A stretch of 7,406 nt of DNA from Alistipes sp. (GTDB lineage Bacteria > Bacteroidota > Bacteroidia > Bacteroidales > Rikenellaceae), in the NCBI GenBank assembly GCA_019422485.1, contig JAHZDG010000060.1:1-7406 (forward strand). The letters run 5' to 3'. The position numbers and the translations under genes are program-made. Under the pieces are notes generated by a model that saw only the letters and a program-made list of their open reading frames with translations, had not been told where the DNA came from and made no database searches. Numbering within the stretch: position 1 is the stretch's first letter; each line of letters begins with the position of its first letter. This document shows, piece after piece, positions 5,730 through 7,406 of this stretch.

Positions 5730-6578
5730 GTGAAAAACCTGACCAATTACCATAGCCACAGTACATTTTGTGACGGGAAAGCCCCGATGGAAACATTTGT
5801 CCGGCAGGCCCTGCTCGAAGGCTTTTACAGCTACGGTTTCTCCTCGCATGCCCCGCTGCCTTTCCCCACTCGCTGGACCCTGGATGCCTCGGCCGTAGGG
5901 GAATACCTGGCCGAAATCCAACGCCTGAAAAAGCAGTATGACGGACAGATCGAACTCTATGCCGGTCTGGAAATCGACTACCTGGACGAACACCACAATC
6001 CGGCGTCCGACTATTTCCAATCGCTGCCCTTAGATTACCGCATCGGATCGGTCCACCTGCTCCATACTCCCCAGGGAGAGATCATCGATATCGACACCTC
6101 GCCCGAAACTTTCCAGGCTAATCTGAATCGCCATTGGAACGGGGATCTGCGGTACGTCATCGAATCTTATTACGACAAGTTGATGAAGATGGTCTCATTG
6201 GGCGGATTCGACATACTGGGACATGCCGACAAACTGTCGTTCAACGCCGAATCCGTCTCTCCGGGCATTACCCAAGAGCCGTGGTATCAGGACATCCTAC
6301 AAACCTATTTTCAACAGATCGCCCGCCAGGGAATCATGGTCGAAATCAACACCAAAAAATTCATTCCCCATGGCGTGTTCTTCCCTCAGAGGAACCATTT
6401 TCCGACTTTACTTCAGTTAGGGATTCCGGTCGTCGTCAATTCCGACAGCCATCGTCCCGAAGCCATCAACAGCGGACGCCCAGAGGCTTTCCAGGCCCTT
6501 GTGTCCACCGGCTTCAAACAAGTGATGGAGCTGCATCAGGGAAAATGGCAGGCTGTTCCCATCGAACTCAACCTATAA
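5730..6578 (+). CDS. PHP-family histidinol-phosphatase-like metal-dependent hydrolase
   Basis: The product has 282 residues from a GTG start at 5730; no in-frame ATG precedes it, and the N-terminus MKNLTNYHSHSTFCDGK is the canonical beginning of a PHP domain. Metal ligands of the three-metal PHP site are present in order: His8 and His10 (HSH), Asp15, His40 (SSHAP), Glu81 (GLEIDY), His109 (GSVH), His165 (GHAD), Glu205 (VEIN), Asp239 and His241 (NSDSH). The length and GHADKL, GSVHLL and NSDSHRPE fit the HisJ/HisK type, which dephosphorylates L-histidinol phosphate in histidine synthesis in the cytosol. No other his gene is nearby, so the true substrate may differ; another phosphoester is possible. 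A TATTTTTA at 5687-5694 is one mismatch from the -7 consensus and may be its promoter. The MscS gene follows after 30 bases, probably on the same transcript. Confidence 0.9.
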   Translation: MKNLTNYHSHSTFCDGKAPMETFVRQALLEGFYSYGFSSHAPLPFPTRWTLDASAVGEYLAEIQRLKKQYDGQIELYAGLEIDYLDEHHNPASDYFQSLPLDYRIGSVHLLHTPQGEIIDIDTSPETFQANLNRHWNGDLRYVIESYYDKLMKMVSLGGFDILGHADKLSFNAESVSPGITQEPWYQDILQTYFQQIARQGIMVEINTKKFIPHGVFFPQRNHFPTLLQLGIPVVVNSDSHRPEAINSGRPEAFQALVSTGFKQVMELHQGKWQAVPIELNL

Positions 6579-6608
6579 ACCGATTTTCACCTTTTAATAC
6601 CGATCATC

Positions 6609-7406
6609 ATGACTCTCCTCGCACAACAAAACGCCGCCGTCGAAGCCATTACTGACAGTACGGTCACACATGTCGAAGAACGGATCAACGACCTGACACA
6701 CATGCCGGTTCAAGACATCATCAACAACCTGACCAATTGGGTGATTACCTTCGGTAAAAACCTGCTCATCGCCGTTGTTGTCTATTTTGTCGGACGTTGG
6801 CTGATCCGCCATCTCAAAAAACTAGTCAGTCGCATTCTGGAAAAGAAACATATCGATCCGTCGTTGAGCTCGTTTATCATGAGCCTGACCAAGATCATCC
6901 TGAATCTCTTCCTGATCATCGTACTGATCGGCATTCTGGGCATCGACACCACATCGTTCATTGCCGTCTTCGCATCGGCCGGTCTGGCGTTCGGTATGGC
7001 ACTGAGCGGAACCCTCCAAAACTTTGCCGGCGGCGTCATGATTCTGATTTTCAAGCCTTACAAGGTAGGCGATACCATTGAGGCCCAAGGCTACTCCGGA
7101 GTTGTCAAAGAGATCCAACTCATCAGTACGATCATCAACACTCCGGACAACAAAACCATTCTGATTCCCAACGGAAACCTCTCCACCGGAATCATCAACA
7201 ACTACTCCCGGGAAGGACGCCGCCGCGTGGAATGGACGTTTGGAATCGCCTACGGAGACAATTATGACTTAGCTCGCGAAACCATCCTGACACTGATCCA
7301 GGCCGATTCGCGCATCCAAACCGAACCTGCCCCCTTCGTGGCTTTAAAAGAATTGGCTGACAGTTCTGTCAATCTGGTCGTGAGGGCCTGGGTGGGAACG
7401 GACGAC
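6609..7406 (+). CDS. mscS: MscS-family mechanosensitive ion channel (3' end outside window)
   Basis: The frame opens at ATG 6609 and stays open to the right edge, giving 266 residues; E. coli MscS has 286, so most of the protein is here. Transmembrane helices lie at about 50-68, 91-112 and 117-150. The third is the pore helix with the small-residue pattern of MscS: ASAGLAFGMALSGTLQNFAG. Against E. coli MscS, Leu126 matches gate residue Leu105, Met130 replaces Leu109, Ser133 replaces Gln112, and Gly134 matches kink residue Gly113. The KPYKVGDTI boundary and beta domain follow (IINTPDNKTILIPNGNLSTG), then the alpha/beta cytoplasmic part, cut by the window end. Homologues form inner-membrane heptamers that open under membrane tension and release solutes after hypo-osmotic shock. 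The ~45 residues before helix 1 are hydrophilic, with no cleavable signal. It lies 30 bases after the PHP gene with no promoter or terminator seen between. Confidence 0.93.
   Translation, partial: MTLLAQQNAAVEAITDSTVTHVEERINDLTHMPVQDIINNLTNWVITFGKNLLIAVVVYFVGRWLIRHLKKLVSRILEKKHIDPSLSSFIMSLTKIILNLFLIIVLIGILGIDTTSFIAVFASAGLAFGMALSGTLQNFAGGVMILIFKPYKVGDTIEAQGYSGVVKEIQLISTIINTPDNKTILIPNGNLSTGIINNYSREGRRRVEWTFGIAYGDNYDLARETILTLIQADSRIQTEPAPFVALKELADSSVNLVVRAWVGTDD

Overview
The window looks like chromosomal DNA from a member of the Bacteroidota, most likely Bacteroidales. Three things point there: close copies of the Bacteroidota promoter element TAnnTTTG in front of genes, mostly weak or absent Shine-Dalgarno sequences, and Bacteroidota-type proteins (a small ACT-domain protein, DUF4405, a CatA-like acyltransferase). 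I cannot assign a genus from sequence alone.

Layout from left to right. A rightward ACT-domain gene, cut by the left edge, ends at 440 and is followed by a strong hairpin terminator (467-498). A leftward block meets it head-on. In transcription order it holds lepA (elongation factor 4), a CatA-like acetyltransferase, an AraC-family regulator interrupted by one in-frame amber codon, and a four-helix DUF4405 membrane protein with a di-haem cytochrome b-like histidine pattern. The acetyltransferase and regulator are 7 bases apart and look co-transcribed. The DUF4405 gene has a good -7 element of its own. A 185-base divergent region (4509-4693) separates lepA from the rightward genes: a UbiA-family prenyltransferase, a PHP-family histidinol-phosphatase-like hydrolase, and an MscS-type mechanosensitive channel that runs off the right edge. 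The last two are 30 bases apart and probably share a transcript.

The genes are mostly housekeeping and do not form one pathway. LepA acts on ribosomes, UbiA probably works in quinone or other prenyl-lipid synthesis, and MscS gives protection from osmotic downshift. The accessory part is 578-2663 (acetyltransferase, broken regulator, DUF4405). By eye it has lower GC in places than the flanking genes.

The points most worth a second look are the amber codon splitting the AraC regulator, the near-palindromic divergent promoter between lepA and ubiA, the two H-X13-H helices of the DUF4405 protein, and an active-site substitution in the CatA-like enzyme. I found no CRISPR array, transposon, phage, tRNA or rRNA, and no convincing new multi-gene system.
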